From Microcaldota archaeon (lineage in GTDB: Archaea; Micrarchaeota; Micrarchaeia; Norongarragalinales; SBBD01), in NCBI GenBank assembly GCA_016212475.1, contig JACRGC010000006.1, positions 1-62,624 of the forward strand: a DNA stretch of 62,624 bases, written 5' to 3'. The notes beneath the pieces are model-generated. The model saw nothing but the letters and a program-made list of their open reading frames with translations. It had not been told where the DNA came from and searched no databases. The position numbers and the translations under genes were made by a program. Below are positions 15,387 through 24,198 of this stretch, piece after piece (within the stretch, counting starts at the first letter, position 1; each line of letters begins with the position of its first letter).

Positions 15387-16382
15387 CTAGCAATAATCAC
15401 TTTGCTTGCCCGCCAATGAATCCCCGCCGGGAAGTAATTTTGCAATTTGCATATCGGCATTTGGGAGCAAATCAAGCCAGCAAAGGGCGTAGGGAGCCAA
15501 TTGGCCGGGATGGGAATTTAGCCACTGGGAATTTTTCGACGCTTCATTCATTTTCCGCAAATCATATACGCCCCAATCCATGCCAACGTTTCCATTCATC
15601 CCAATTTTTGTTGCAATAAGTTCTCCTGCCTTGACATCAACTGGTTCAATTTCAGTTGTCCTTGAATCGCCCTCGATTGCAGGCCTGAACTTTTCAGCAG
15701 CTTTTGCAAATTTGGGCGAGAGTTCCAATAAATGGTCAAACCTATGCATGATTCCGCAAGGGTTGATTATGTCAAGCAGGTATTGGATCTGGCCATTTTC
15801 CAAATACCTAGAGCCCCTGACCAAAGAGCCATCCAATGGCGCATAAACATTGATGTAATTATTGGAATTATCAAACCGCGCCCCTCCGTGAGGCTTGTAA
15901 TTGCCACCCCTTATCTGGCCGGGATAGAGAATCGAAGTTGCCAGCCTTAAATCCATGGGAGCTTGTGAAACGATTTTTTGCGGGCAAGCTGGAGGGGAAA
16001 TGTTTGGCTTCCATTCAGTAGTATATTGCCAAATTACTGCTTCAGGTTTTTCAGTTGAAGGGTTATTTGGAATAGTTGCCTGAATTGAAGTAATAGGGCT
16101 TGCAGCAATTCCTATTTCCCTGCATTTTTTGCAAAAATCACCTCCTTTATCGTTTGGGACTTCATTGCAATCCTGCGGAAGTGTGAATTTTTTGCAATCG
16201 ATTGCAAGTTCCTCAATTGATTGGCCAATTTGGGGGGATTGGGAAATAACCGGCACAGCTAAATTTGGGATGGCATGCACAAAAGATGGGATTGGTTCAT
16301 TGGATTTTCCAATATTTTGGGGATTTGATTGGGTGCAGCCAAGCAAAAGCAGGCAAATGATTAAGAACAGGATTTTTTGCAT
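15387..16382 (-). CDS. Lipoprotein with degenerate M23-like domain
   Basis: The 331-aa protein has a lipoprotein signal peptide (MQKILFLIICLLLLGC, lipobox Cys16). A Pro-rich linker with four Cys residues follows. The C-terminal half resembles the LytM/M23 beta sandwich: KPHGGARFD, YAPLDGSLV, MHRFDHL and MDWGVYDLR align with its conserved blocks. The usual HxH metal motif is HRFDH here, so peptidase activity is doubtful. Archaea lack peptidoglycan, so binding of another polymer or a structural role is more likely. It is transcribed towards the element. Confidence 0.65.
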   Translation of the reverse strand: MQKILFLIICLLLLGCTQSNPQNIGKSNEPIPSFVHAIPNLAVPVISQSPQIGQSIEELAIDCKKFTLPQDCNEVPNDKGGDFCKKCREIGIAASPITSIQATIPNNPSTEKPEAVIWQYTTEWKPNISPPACPQKIVSQAPMDLRLATSILYPGQIRGGNYKPHGGARFDNSNNYINVYAPLDGSLVRGSRYLENGQIQYLLDIINPCGIMHRFDHLLELSPKFAKAAEKFRPAIEGDSRTTEIEPVDVKAGELIATKIGMNGNVGMDWGVYDLRKMNEASKNSQWLNSHPGQLAPYALCWLDLLPNADMQIAKLLPGGDSLAGKQSDYC

Positions 16383-16648
16383 GAAATAATATATCGCAGG
16401 TGTTTATAATCGCAATAACTGGTATTTTGAGGCGCATTAAATTTCATTTTGAATTGTGTTTGTAGCGCTTCTTAGTTTCAAATTCCATTAAACTGGAAGG
16501 CGCATATTGGGATGGATTGGGCAATTGGGTATGGCCTTAATTTTCCAACCAAATTCAAGGACGCCCCCATGCAACACGTGTGATTTGGAATTTTAAAAAA
16601 TAGGTTTTTTTGCAAACTGTTTAATACCATTAGCACGAAATAAATCCA

Positions 16649-18424
16649 ATGTTCAAAATACTCTTCCTTGTTGGGATGATTGCCCTAGTAGGATTCATCG
16701 GGAGATGGGCGTATGAAAGGAGCCGGATCCCCGAAGCCATCATTCTAATTGCAATAGGGCTTGCACTTGGCCCCTTGGGGCTGATTTCGAACTTCATTAT
16801 TTTCGATATAGACATAGCAAGCTTTAGGAACATAGCCCCAATTGTCAGTGCAGTAGCAATAATTTCATTGGTATTTGATGCGGGCCTTAGGCTAAAACTT
16901 GAAGATATATTCAAAACGGTCAAATTTTCAACGGTTTATGCAATTGCAAACCTATTTGCGTGCATAATACTCCTAACCGGAATCCTCCACTACGGATTTG
17001 GCTGGCCGCTTTTCTCTTCGCTCCTGCTGGGCGCAATACTTGGCGGGCCTTCATTGGACGCGCTGTATTCAATTCTCCCATACATCAGGTCAAGCAACAA
17101 TGCCCGGAACATCCTATATTTTGAAGGAACACTCTCGACGGTTTTGATTTGCACATTGGCAATTACAACAATGAGGTATTCGGCCACCAGCTCATCACTC
17201 CTCGAATTGCTTCAAGCACCGATAAGATCCTATTCCGTTTCATTAGTATTGGGATTTATTGGGGGAATTGCAATTCTTTGGGCGCTATACAAGTTCAAAA
17301 TCAGGAAATTCGGCTACCTCCTAACCCTATCCGCGCTTTTTGTGCTATACTACGTTGATTTTGAATTGCTTAGGGGGATTGGGGTGTTATCAATTGCAAC
17401 AATTGGGCTTGTTATTGGCAATTCAAATGGGATTTTCAGATTCCTTAAAATTTCGGATAAATTCGACCTTGAGGAGAGGCCAAAGGGGTTTGAGGATGAA
17501 ATAAGCCTCATCATCAACACGTTCTTTTTTGTTTACCTTGGGATGATCGTTGCGCCCTCGAATTTATGGAACCCTGAAAATTTGAAGGTTGCATTTGCAC
17601 TGATGGGCGGGATTTTGCTTGCACGGCTTGCAATCATCCAAATAGCAAAATGGAAGGGGCACTCCCAGCACAATGAAAATACCTTGCTTTTAGTGATGGT
17701 TCCGCGCGACCTTCTTTCCGTGACACTTGCAATGTTTGCATTAAGCTTCCCGCTTGGGCTTCCATTCGATGTTGAAATCATACTTATAATCATTGTGATC
17801 TCAGCTGCCATAACCGCTCTTGGGACAATTTATTATGAAAGGAAATTCAAGGATACTTTCCTATTCAGGAAGGAACTGGCATTGAAGGATGGCAGGAAAG
17901 TGGTTTTGCACACCGTCACAAGGGATGATTTCCCAAAACTTAGGCAATTCCTAAATGAGCTTGTACGCGAAGGCGCCCTGATTGCCTTTGATAGGTATGT
18001 CAACCCAATTGAGGAAAAGGAAATGGGCAAGGAGAGTTTGGAGAAGATCAACAAGGGGGATGCAATCATGTGGGTTTGCGAACATGGGAACAGGGTTGTT
18101 GCCAGGGCAGTTGCTTCGAGGATGGAGAGGCGTGAAAAGGACAATGTGAGCCTTAGCCTATATATTTCAAAGGATTTCAGGGGCGTTGGGCTTGGCACCA
18201 CCCTTCTTAGGATGCTTATTTTGGAGGCCCAAAAATCCTTCAGGCCGCATAACCTATACCTTGAAGTGTTTTCAAACAATGAAAAGGCAATCAAAATCTA
18301 CAAGAAGGAGGGGTTTGTTAAAATCGGCGTGCTTCCGGGCTGGAATAAATACGGCAACAATTACCTGGATGAGATTTACATGGTATATAGGCCAAAAATG
18401 GGGAAAACAAACAAAACCGATTGA
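16649..18424 (+). CDS. Cation/proton antiporter fused to a GNAT acetyltransferase
   Basis: Residues 1-405 form about 12 membrane helices of the CPA (NhaP/KefB-like) exchanger fold, with family features such as ILIAIGLALGPLG near the start and LGGPSLDALY in the fifth-helix region. Residues about 420-585 are a cytoplasmic GNAT domain: the acetyl-CoA loop is SKDFRGVGLGTTLL, and the C-terminal motif is VFSNNEKAIKIYKKEGF. The reading frame is continuous across the junction, so this is a real fusion in this sequence. It may couple ion exchange to acetylation, but the substrate is unknown. A short or absent leader is likely. Confidence 0.85.
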   Translation: MFKILFLVGMIALVGFIGRWAYERSRIPEAIILIAIGLALGPLGLISNFIIFDIDIASFRNIAPIVSAVAIISLVFDAGLRLKLEDIFKTVKFSTVYAIANLFACIILLTGILHYGFGWPLFSSLLLGAILGGPSLDALYSILPYIRSSNNARNILYFEGTLSTVLICTLAITTMRYSATSSSLLELLQAPIRSYSVSLVLGFIGGIAILWALYKFKIRKFGYLLTLSALFVLYYVDFELLRGIGVLSIATIGLVIGNSNGIFRFLKISDKFDLEERPKGFEDEISLIINTFFFVYLGMIVAPSNLWNPENLKVAFALMGGILLARLAIIQIAKWKGHSQHNENTLLLVMVPRDLLSVTLAMFALSFPLGLPFDVEIILIIIVISAAITALGTIYYERKFKDTFLFRKELALKDGRKVVLHTVTRDDFPKLRQFLNELVREGALIAFDRYVNPIEEKEMGKESLEKINKGDAIMWVCEHGNRVVARAVASRMERREKDNVSLSLYISKDFRGVGLGTTLLRMLILEAQKSFRPHNLYLEVFSNNEKAIKIYKKEGFVKIGVLPGWNKYGNNYLDEIYMVYRPKMGKTNKTD

Positions 18425-18494
18425 AAGCATAAATTGGACTTTTGCTGCTGGTTCAGCATGAAATACGGCCCCGTATTCATTTAACCAAAAAAAC

Positions 18495-18848
18495 CTATTT
18501 TTTCCCCTCATTCATTTTCATCCGGATCCTAATCAGTTTTTTAATCAGCGGAATTGGGAGCTTTTTACTAAGCGGGAACCGAATTGTTGCTTTTGCGGTA
18601 ACATATTCCTTTAATTCGTCCTTGTGCATTTCAATTACCGGTGGCGTTAGGTATAGGCCGATATGGTTTTTCCAGTGGCGAAAATATGCAAGCCTTCCCA
18701 TATAGCCGTAGTAGGGCATTCCATAGCTGATTTTTTCAAGCGCCTTCGGAGCTGTTTGCCTAATTGCAGCCCGAAGCTCTTTTAGCTTTCCTTGAACTTC
18801 CAGAGGTGCGCTTTTGATGTAGGCATCAACGGTTGAAAGTTTTTTCAT
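18495..18848 (-). CDS. DUF1801 family protein
   Basis: From ATG 18848 the protein has 117 residues. It carries DUF1801 hallmarks: an N-terminal VDAYIKSAP helix, ALEKISYGMPYYGY, and a strand GLYLTPP followed by a basic C-terminus. The frame is open further upstream to 18926. However, a TATA-like CTATTTAAG (minus strand, about 18870-18878) lies inside that extension, so I start at 18848. Proteins of this fold resemble frataxin/YdhG; their biochemical role is unsettled. Confidence 0.75.
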   Translation of the reverse strand: MKKLSTVDAYIKSAPLEVQGKLKELRAAIRQTAPKALEKISYGMPYYGYMGRLAYFRHWKNHIGLYLTPPVIEMHKDELKEYVTAKATIRFPLSKKLPIPLIKKLIRIRMKMNEGKK

Positions 18849-18982
18849 TGAAAAAATAGGATTGAAGAACTTAAATAGATTTGGAATGATTTCAGGAACT
18901 TTATTTGAATTTCCTTTAATGCCCAATCAAAGTTGACTGAGGCAAATTGTATTTTAGCCTTTTTTCAGGTTGGGAAAAGGGA

Positions 18983-19399
18983 TTATCCTTGCAGTGATCC
19001 AAACTCCAATGCCAATTCTTCTGTTGTATAAACCTTAACCCGCCTTTGCGCCTTAAGGGCCTTGTCGTTAGACCATATTGCAGAATTTGTTTTCAAAGCA
19101 AGGGCAATGTAATATTGGTCCTTTTCGTCGGCAATTAGGCTTTCAGCCGCGGGAAGATAGGGTTTTAGCATCGAATCCTCAACAAATCCAATACGATCCG
19201 TAAGCTTTGAAACAAGCTGGTCAAATTCTTCTTCAAAGAATTCGTATCTGCCGATAAGATGCGGCCTATATTTTGAAAACTCCAAAAGCAAATAGTTGGG
19301 CGAAATCAATTCCAAATCGGAATTGAACCATACCTTGCGGGTAAGGCCGAACTTCAATATGGCTGAAAAAAGGATATTCGCATCAACGACCAATCTCAT
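18983..19399 (-). CDS. vapC: PIN-domain toxin, VapC type
   Basis: This 138-aa PIN-domain ribonuclease carries the acidic residues expected: Asp6 in VVDANILF, an acidic cluster in IADEKDQYYIALAL, and an Asp in IWSNDKAL. VapC toxins cleave RNA and are neutralised by a co-encoded antitoxin. The gene overlaps the upstream antitoxin by 17 bp, typical of such pairs. Confidence 0.85.
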   Translation of the reverse strand: MRLVVDANILFSAILKFGLTRKVWFNSDLELISPNYLLLEFSKYRPHLIGRYEFFEEEFDQLVSKLTDRIGFVEDSMLKPYLPAAESLIADEKDQYYIALALKTNSAIWSNDKALKAQRRVKVYTTEELALEFGSLQG

Positions 19400-19625
19400 T
19401 TTTTAGCGCCCTGACATGCTTTCGTATATCTTCGTTGACTTTTTCAGTAAGGAAATCCACGTCTTCTTGAGTAAGATTGCTTCCTTGGGCGAGTTTTTCA
19501 GCTTCTTCAAAATCACTTAGCTCGCTTTCAATAATTGTCCGAATTGCGCGCGACCATCTGATGTCCTTATGCCTGCTCATCCGCTTTTTCAGGTCATCCG
19601 GTATGTATAAAGTCACATTTGCCAT
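19383..19625 (-). CDS. vapB: Ribbon-helix-helix antitoxin partner of VapC
   Basis: The 80-aa protein starts MANVTLYIPDDLKKRMSRH, a strand followed by a helix. SRAIRTIIESEL is the second helix of the DNA-binding RHH fold. The acidic C-terminal half would wrap the toxin. An inverted repeat lies directly before the start codon, consistent with autoregulation. Confidence 0.85.
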   Translation of the reverse strand: MANVTLYIPDDLKKRMSRHKDIRWSRAIRTIIESELSDFEEAEKLAQGSNLTQEDVDFLTEKVNEDIRKHVRALKNEIGR

Positions 19626-19631
19626 AATTTA

Positions 19632-19651
19632 CCACATGTAAGCATATGTGG
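19632..19651. promoter_or_regulatory. Operator of the vapBC module
   Basis: CCACAT (19632-19637) and ATGTGG (19646-19651) form an inverted repeat 7 bp before the antitoxin start. A TATA box (CTTATATACG, minus strand) lies at about 19658-19667. Binding here would block initiation. Confidence 0.6.
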
Positions 19652-19761
19652 GATCACGTATATAAGTATTTGTATCAGATGAAGGCCAAAGTAAAGGTAA
19701 GTTCAAGATTCAACAAATTGCATTTGGAATACTAAAATATTGCTTAATGTGCAGTTTCAGG

Positions 19762-20172
19762 TCAATGCCTTTTTTTAATAGCTTTTAGGAAAAGCCTTGA
19801 ATCCCGGATAATTTCGGATGTGATTGCATCAAATACCAGTTCATCATCAACAGATCCATATTCGTGTGCAATCAGATTGCGCATTCCCTTTGCTTCCTTT
19901 AGTTTTTGTGAAAGATTGGCATCAATATGGCCGGATTTTTCCAAAATAGAAAAGGCTTCCTTGTCATCTTCTGGAAGGCTTAAACCGGCATCTTTGATAA
20001 CAAGGTAGGCAAGATCGGTTAGGGATTCCGTAATTTTCTCAAAATACCTCTCGCAGGCAGCTTTTGCCATCAGGTCTTTTTCATAGGAGGAATAGCTTTT
20101 CGGCATGATTGTTTCCAATTCCTTAAGGTAGGTTTCGATTTCCAAAATCTTATCAGTTATTCTTGCGCTCAT
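19762..20172 (-). CDS. hepT: HEPN-domain toxin (HepT-like)
   Basis: The 136-aa all-helical protein contains RNLIAHEY near residue 97, the R-x4-H ribonuclease motif followed by the Tyr that the partner nucleotidyltransferase AMPylates in HepT/MntA systems. Its start overlaps the end of the nucleotidyltransferase gene by 20 bp. Family knowledge identifies this as a type VII toxin-antitoxin pair; activity here is inferred. Confidence 0.85.
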   Translation of the reverse strand: MSARITDKILEIETYLKELETIMPKSYSSYEKDLMAKAACERYFEKITESLTDLAYLVIKDAGLSLPEDDKEAFSILEKSGHIDANLSQKLKEAKGMRNLIAHEYGSVDDELVFDAITSEIIRDSRLFLKAIKKRH

Positions 20173-20659
20173 ACAAAATCCGCCCCTTCGAATCTATTTC
20201 CCTCTTTACTTTTTTTGGAAGGAAGTTATATACCTGTATATCGATCCGTTTTCCGGTTTTAGAGAGCGCCTCCCTTCGGAACTGCGTTGCCTGCTTCAAA
20301 TCCAAATCTTCTAGTTCAACGGATATGTCGATATCGGATGATAGGGATAACGTATTTTCAACTGCGGATCCAAACAAGGTTATCCGAAGTATATTTGCAC
20401 GGTACTTGGATTCGAGGATGGTTTGCCTAGTTTCTTCGACAATTCTTCTGATTTCGGATCCTTTCTTAAGTTCATCCCTGCCGGAAAAGGATGAAAGGGC
20501 GCTAATTGCCTCGAATTTCTTCCTGATATCGCGGGAGAGCCTGTTCTTTTCGGATTGGTTTAGCGATACGCCAAGGATCTGCTTTTCAATTATAGCAAGC
20601 TCGCGCTTCCCAAACAGCCTTCGAACTTCGGGGTTTTTTAGCACTTCAATTAATCCCAT
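20153..20659 (-). CDS. mntA: Minimal nucleotidyltransferase antitoxin (MntA-like)
   Basis: The 168-aa protein has the nucleotidyltransferase signature LFGSAVENTLSLSSDIDISV, in which GS and the paired Asp residues bind ATP and metal. About 85 residues of helical N-terminal extension, longer than the minimal family members, include a DELKKGSEIRRI segment. I start at ATG 20659 because the longer open frame would run through the palindromic promoter region. It would AMPylate and silence the HEPN toxin encoded by the overlapping downstream gene. Confidence 0.82.
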   Translation of the reverse strand: MGLIEVLKNPEVRRLFGKRELAIIEKQILGVSLNQSEKNRLSRDIRKKFEAISALSSFSGRDELKKGSEIRRIVEETRQTILESKYRANILRITLFGSAVENTLSLSSDIDISVELEDLDLKQATQFRREALSKTGKRIDIQVYNFLPKKVKREIDSKGRILYERKNN

Positions 20660-20661
20660 AA

Positions 20662-20704
20662 AATAACCTAAATAATGGTTATTATAACCTTGATTGTGGT
20701 TATT
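20662..20704. promoter_or_regulatory. Operator array of the MNT/HEPN module
   Basis: Four alternating half-sites are present: AATAACC (20662), GGTTATT (20677), ATAACC (20684) and GGTTATT (20698). The middle two form a perfect 13-bp palindrome, GGTTAT-T-ATAACC (20677-20689). They lie just upstream of the antitoxin start and overlap its promoter. Confidence 0.65.
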
Positions 20705-20765
20705 TATTAAGTTTTCTGTTGCAATTGAAGTGCTAACTTTCAAGCATCAGATCATCCGGATGAAT

Positions 20766-21308
20766 TCAATGCGCAATTTCAATCTTATGCTTTGCCTCCT
20801 GCGGCTCGACTTTTTCTGGCTTTGGCTCCTTGCGATCCATCAGGGCATTTTCTGCCTTGAGATCAATTACAACATCGGCTGTGTTCTTGAGGGCTGAGGA
20901 AAAGTCCGGCTCTGTACCTACAACAATTGTGTCTTTTCCGTGCTCTTTGGCTTTTGTTAAAACCGGTTTAAAATCGGAGTCTCTGGAAACAATTGCAATC
21001 GTATCAATGAAGGGAGAGAACATGTATTCGGCGGCATCAAGAGCTAGGGCAACATCCACATCGGATGGGATGATTACAACTTCATACCCCTGATTTGTTA
21101 CCGCTTCAATTAGCTTATCGGATGCGAATTGATCGAGGAATACTTTAGCAACCTTTATTTTTCCGTATTTTTGGAGTTTTTTCTTGATCTTGTCCAAATC
21201 AATCCCAAGCTCCTTCCTGATCATGTTTGGGCCATCAACCAAAACAGCAATATTCTTCTCCTTTGAGCTCTTGATTAGCCCGCGCATTTGTTCCAAAACA
21301 TTAGTCAT
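20766..21308 (-). CDS. NYN-domain protein (LabA/PIN-like)
   Basis: The NYN domain carries its conserved acidic residues at VLVDGPNMI, PSDVDVALALDA and IVSRDSDFKPVL. These form the PIN-like nuclease centre. The C-terminal 35 residues are charged and probably disordered. The start at 21308 follows a GGTGG site; a longer frame to 21353 has no such signal. NYN proteins act in RNA processing or decay; the substrate here is unknown. Length is 180 aa. Confidence 0.82.
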   Translation of the reverse strand: MTNVLEQMRGLIKSSKEKNIAVLVDGPNMIRKELGIDLDKIKKKLQKYGKIKVAKVFLDQFASDKLIEAVTNQGYEVVIIPSDVDVALALDAAEYMFSPFIDTIAIVSRDSDFKPVLTKAKEHGKDTIVVGTEPDFSSALKNTADVVIDLKAENALMDRKEPKPEKVEPQEAKHKIEIAH

Positions 21309-21485
21309 CAAAACCACCCTATCGAAAACATCGAAATTATGAAAACCATCCAAAATATGGAATTCATCAAAAATATGGAAATTATGATAAAAGAATTGCC
21401 GCCGAGGTATAAAAAATGGTTGGAAATGCTAAATATTTGCAAATTTTGGGAAAATATGGCACGGACTTGAAAAGTTAGGCAAAAT

Positions 21486-22058
21486 TTACTGCCCAACTCC
21501 CATCAAAGCGGTTGCAACCGAAAGTGCGTTATAGGCAACATGCGCAAAAATTGCCGGAAAAAGGTTTTTCTTTTTTTCAACATAAATCCCAAGGAAAGCG
21601 CCGAGTAACAGAGCGCCAAGAATTTCTGAAATTGAGCCATAGAACATGTGGGAAAATCCAAAAATTGCGGTGGAAGCAATCAAGCCGAATCTTTTTTGCA
21701 AAAACCCCCGAAAGAAAATTTCTTCAGTAATTGGGGAGATGAAAATCGCAATGAATAGAACGGAAGGTGGAAGGGTTTGAATTATGGTTGCAACTTTTTG
21801 CAGATCATAAAATCCAAACAGCATTAGAACGAAAGCGAGAACGAAAGTAATTGCAATTAAGGTTATGAATAATACAATTGAATCCGAAATTGTCCGGAAT
21901 AGGTTTTTTAGAGGGAAAAACGCTGATTTTTTGAGGCTCAAGTAGGCTAGGGATTTGTTTAAATTAAGCTTTTTTTTGTATTTTAAGAACAAAAAAGGGA
22001 TAAAAAAGAAAAAGAGGGAAATCGCAATTGCGTTCAAAATGCGATTCTCAACTGCCAT
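21486..22058 (-). CDS. CPBP family intramembrane metalloprotease
   Basis: The polytopic membrane protein (about 190 aa) has the CPBP/Rce1/Abi motifs EEIFFRGFL, FGFSHMFYG and FAHVAYNAL, which provide the Glu and His zinc ligands of this family. Members cleave prenylated or other membrane substrates, or confer immunity. The ATG at 22058 is preferred because GGTGC lies 9 nt upstream; a GTG inside that site would be the alternative. It stands alone between the NYN protein and DnaG. Confidence 0.82.
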   Translation of the reverse strand: MAVENRILNAIAISLFFFFIPFLFLKYKKKLNLNKSLAYLSLKKSAFFPLKNLFRTISDSIVLFITLIAITFVLAFVLMLFGFYDLQKVATIIQTLPPSVLFIAIFISPITEEIFFRGFLQKRFGLIASTAIFGFSHMFYGSISEILGALLLGAFLGIYVEKKKNLFPAIFAHVAYNALSVATALMGVGQ

Positions 22059-22132
22059 GGCGATTTGCACCTAAATAGGCAAATGGTCATGAACTCCGTT
22101 TGCCCACAATCCTATTTTGCCAATTTTTTGAT

Positions 22133-23467
22133 CTATTCAGCAAGGACAATCTTGACGCTTGTTGGCTTCCTTGTGATGTTTCCAGCACGGATTCCAACTG
22201 CGAATTCAACCTTCTTTTGATCGCACATGTCAAGTAATCGCTGTGTGATGATTCCATCAAGAACTACGCAATAGACTCCTTCCGTTTCGGAGAGCACTTT
22301 CATGATCTCGCGAATTGGGGCTTCGGCAATCACATTTGCATCGGCATTGAAGAACTTTGCCTTGAGGGATCCTTCCAACAGCTTAAGTTCAGCCTTGAAC
22401 TGCTCAGCTTTTGCCAAATCCTCACCGGACAAAACATCTTGCTGAATTTGAGCCGGTGCCGGAATTGCTGCTTGAGGCTCGGAAACCGGATTTTGCGGAG
22501 CGTACTGCGTTGAATCAACCGGCTTTGCAGTTGATCCATTTGTTGAAGAAGGCACTTTTTGGTACCATCCTTCCTCGCGCTTCTTGTCAAATCTTTTTCG
22601 GGAATCATACCTTTGCTCTCGATCATTGATTTGCTCTTTTAGTTCGGATTCGGCCTGCTCGGTTGGAACTTTCCTTCGAAGTGCCATTATGATTTCCTTG
22701 CGGGTTAGTTCTTCAACTTCCTTTCCAGCAGGAGCCCTTGCAACTCCATCAATGGATCCGGCGTGCAGCATTTCCCGAAGGATAATGTCCCCACCCCTAT
22801 CCCCATCCAAAAACAAAGTCGCATCCTTTTGCTTTGAGAGCTCAATTATGGTCTTTCCAACATTTGCTCCTCCAATTGCAACGGCGTTTTTAATGCCGTT
22901 CCTAAGAAGGTTTACAACATCAGCCCTTCCTTCAACGATGATTATGGCTTCGGCTTTTTCAACTTCCGGCCCGCATGGGAGCTTATCTTCCCCGATGGTT
23001 CCAACTTCTGCAATCTTAACTTCTGCACGAACCATTTCGGCAAGTTCCTTGCTTTCTGGAATCTCATCAACAATCACGTTTTTCAGAAGTGCTTTTGCCC
23101 GATCAAGCAGCATTTTTCTTTTAAGATTTCTTGTATCCTCGATTTTTTCAGTGTTAATTCTTGCCTCGCACGGCCCAACCCTATCAACGATTTCCAAACT
23201 GGCGGCTAGAATTGAGGTTTCAACCATATCCAAACTGGATGGAATTAGGATGTTTCCAAAGCTCTTTCCTCCGCGCATTGTTACATTTACTTCAATTCTA
23301 CCAATTCTTCCATTCTTTTGAAGCTCCCTTAAATCAAGCTCATCTCCAAGCAACCCTTCGGTTTGCCCAAAAATTGCCCCAACAATGTCAGGCTTTTCAA
23401 CAATTCCATCGATTTCAAAATTTGCCTTAACTAGATACTTTACCGTGTCTATGTAAGTTTTTCCCAT
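22133..23467 (-). CDS. dnaG: Archaeal DnaG-like primase
   Basis: The 444-aa protein matches archaeal DnaG, which is linked to the exosome and has primase activity. The N-terminal MGKTYIDTVKYLVKANFEI is typical. The central Toprim domain shows IIIVEGRADVVNLL and TLFLDGDRGGD. A variable Gln/Pro-rich linker precedes the C-terminal domain. The ATG at 23467 is used because the upstream in-frame GTG lies within its GGTGA ribosome-binding site. Confidence 0.92.
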   Translation of the reverse strand: MGKTYIDTVKYLVKANFEIDGIVEKPDIVGAIFGQTEGLLGDELDLRELQKNGRIGRIEVNVTMRGGKSFGNILIPSSLDMVETSILAASLEIVDRVGPCEARINTEKIEDTRNLKRKMLLDRAKALLKNVIVDEIPESKELAEMVRAEVKIAEVGTIGEDKLPCGPEVEKAEAIIIVEGRADVVNLLRNGIKNAVAIGGANVGKTIIELSKQKDATLFLDGDRGGDIILREMLHAGSIDGVARAPAGKEVEELTRKEIIMALRRKVPTEQAESELKEQINDREQRYDSRKRFDKKREEGWYQKVPSSTNGSTAKPVDSTQYAPQNPVSEPQAAIPAPAQIQQDVLSGEDLAKAEQFKAELKLLEGSLKAKFFNADANVIAEAPIREIMKVLSETEGVYCVVLDGIITQRLLDMCDQKKVEFAVGIRAGNITRKPTSVKIVLAE

Positions 23468-23476
23468 ATTTTTCAC

Positions 23477-23698
23477 CTATTTTTTAATTTTCCTTTTTTT
23501 GGCAACTAAGCGAATTTTTTCACTTGAGCCCACTTTTCCAATTTATGGAAATCTCTTACGGAAAATAAGTAATGCAGAATTAGTTCCTTTAGGCCCTATG
23601 CATTGTTGACTCCGCTTTCATATTTGAGTCAGGGAGCCATCCATGCATATGAGCTTCCCTATTCACGAAAAAATGAATTATGAATTTTTGAACTAATC
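23477..23698. other. Intergenic region with imperfect hairpins
   Basis: No gene is recognised in these 220 bp. TGACTC and GAGTCA (about 23608-23632) form a 6-bp inverted repeat. An adjacent GGGAG...CTTCCC pair could form a second stem. They might terminate the CBS transcript on neither strand convincingly, so a small RNA remains possible. Confidence 0.3.
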
Positions 23699-24124
23699 CT
23701 ACTTTAAATGCCCTTCTACCTTTTCCGCAATAATGTCATATAAACTTGGAGAAATTTTTACGATATCCTTTTCCGATAGTATCCCAACAACCTTGCCTTC
23801 CTTGAATACCACCAGCCTTCGAAGATCCTCATTTCCCATAAGCCTTGCAGCCTCTGTTAGATCTTCGGATGGGTCAATGCCAATTAATGGCTTGCTGACC
23901 ATTCCCTTAATTGACGTATTTAGCCTTAAACCTTTTGCAAGCGCTTTTTCGACCAGGTCCCTATCCGTCAAGATGCCATAAATGTGCTTACTCTTATCTG
24001 TCACAAGCACAGATCCAACATCCTTGGATTTCATGATCTTTGCTGCCTGCTGTATCGTTGAATTCTCGGTTATGGAAACTAACCGGGTCTTCATTATATC
24101 TCCAACTTTTATGCCTGTTTCCAT
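23699..24124 (-). CDS. CBS-domain pair protein
   Basis: This 141-aa protein is a Bateman module with two CBS repeats. The first contains MKTRLVSITENSTIQQAAKIM and GILTDRDLV; the second has MVSKPLIGIDPSEDLTEAAR and GILSEKDIV. Free-standing CBS pairs bind adenine nucleotides and regulate other proteins in trans. No partner domain or operon neighbour points to a specific target. Confidence 0.88.
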   Translation of the reverse strand: METGIKVGDIMKTRLVSITENSTIQQAAKIMKSKDVGSVLVTDKSKHIYGILTDRDLVEKALAKGLRLNTSIKGMVSKPLIGIDPSEDLTEAARLMGNEDLRRLVVFKEGKVVGILSEKDIVKISPSLYDIIAEKVEGHLK

Positions 24125-24198
24125 AAGGAGTATTTGGTTATTGTCATTTAAATATCTTGCTTTGGTTTTATGTACTACAACTGCTAGAGGTGTTGAGA

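Noticed and set aside
16383-16648. 23-codon frame in the gap before the antiporter
   Set aside because: It is too short, without ribosome-binding site or recognisable features; the region appears to be promoter and spacer.
21288-21470. 60-codon frame with repeated KNME/NMEI pattern
   Set aside because: It arises from AT-rich imperfect repeats (AAAATATGGAA) in the promoter region of the NYN gene, with no ribosome-binding site or homology.
22584-23321. 245-codon Ser-rich frame antisense to dnaG
   Set aside because: It lies wholly inside the well-supported dnaG gene on the other strand; composition is that of a reverse-frame shadow.
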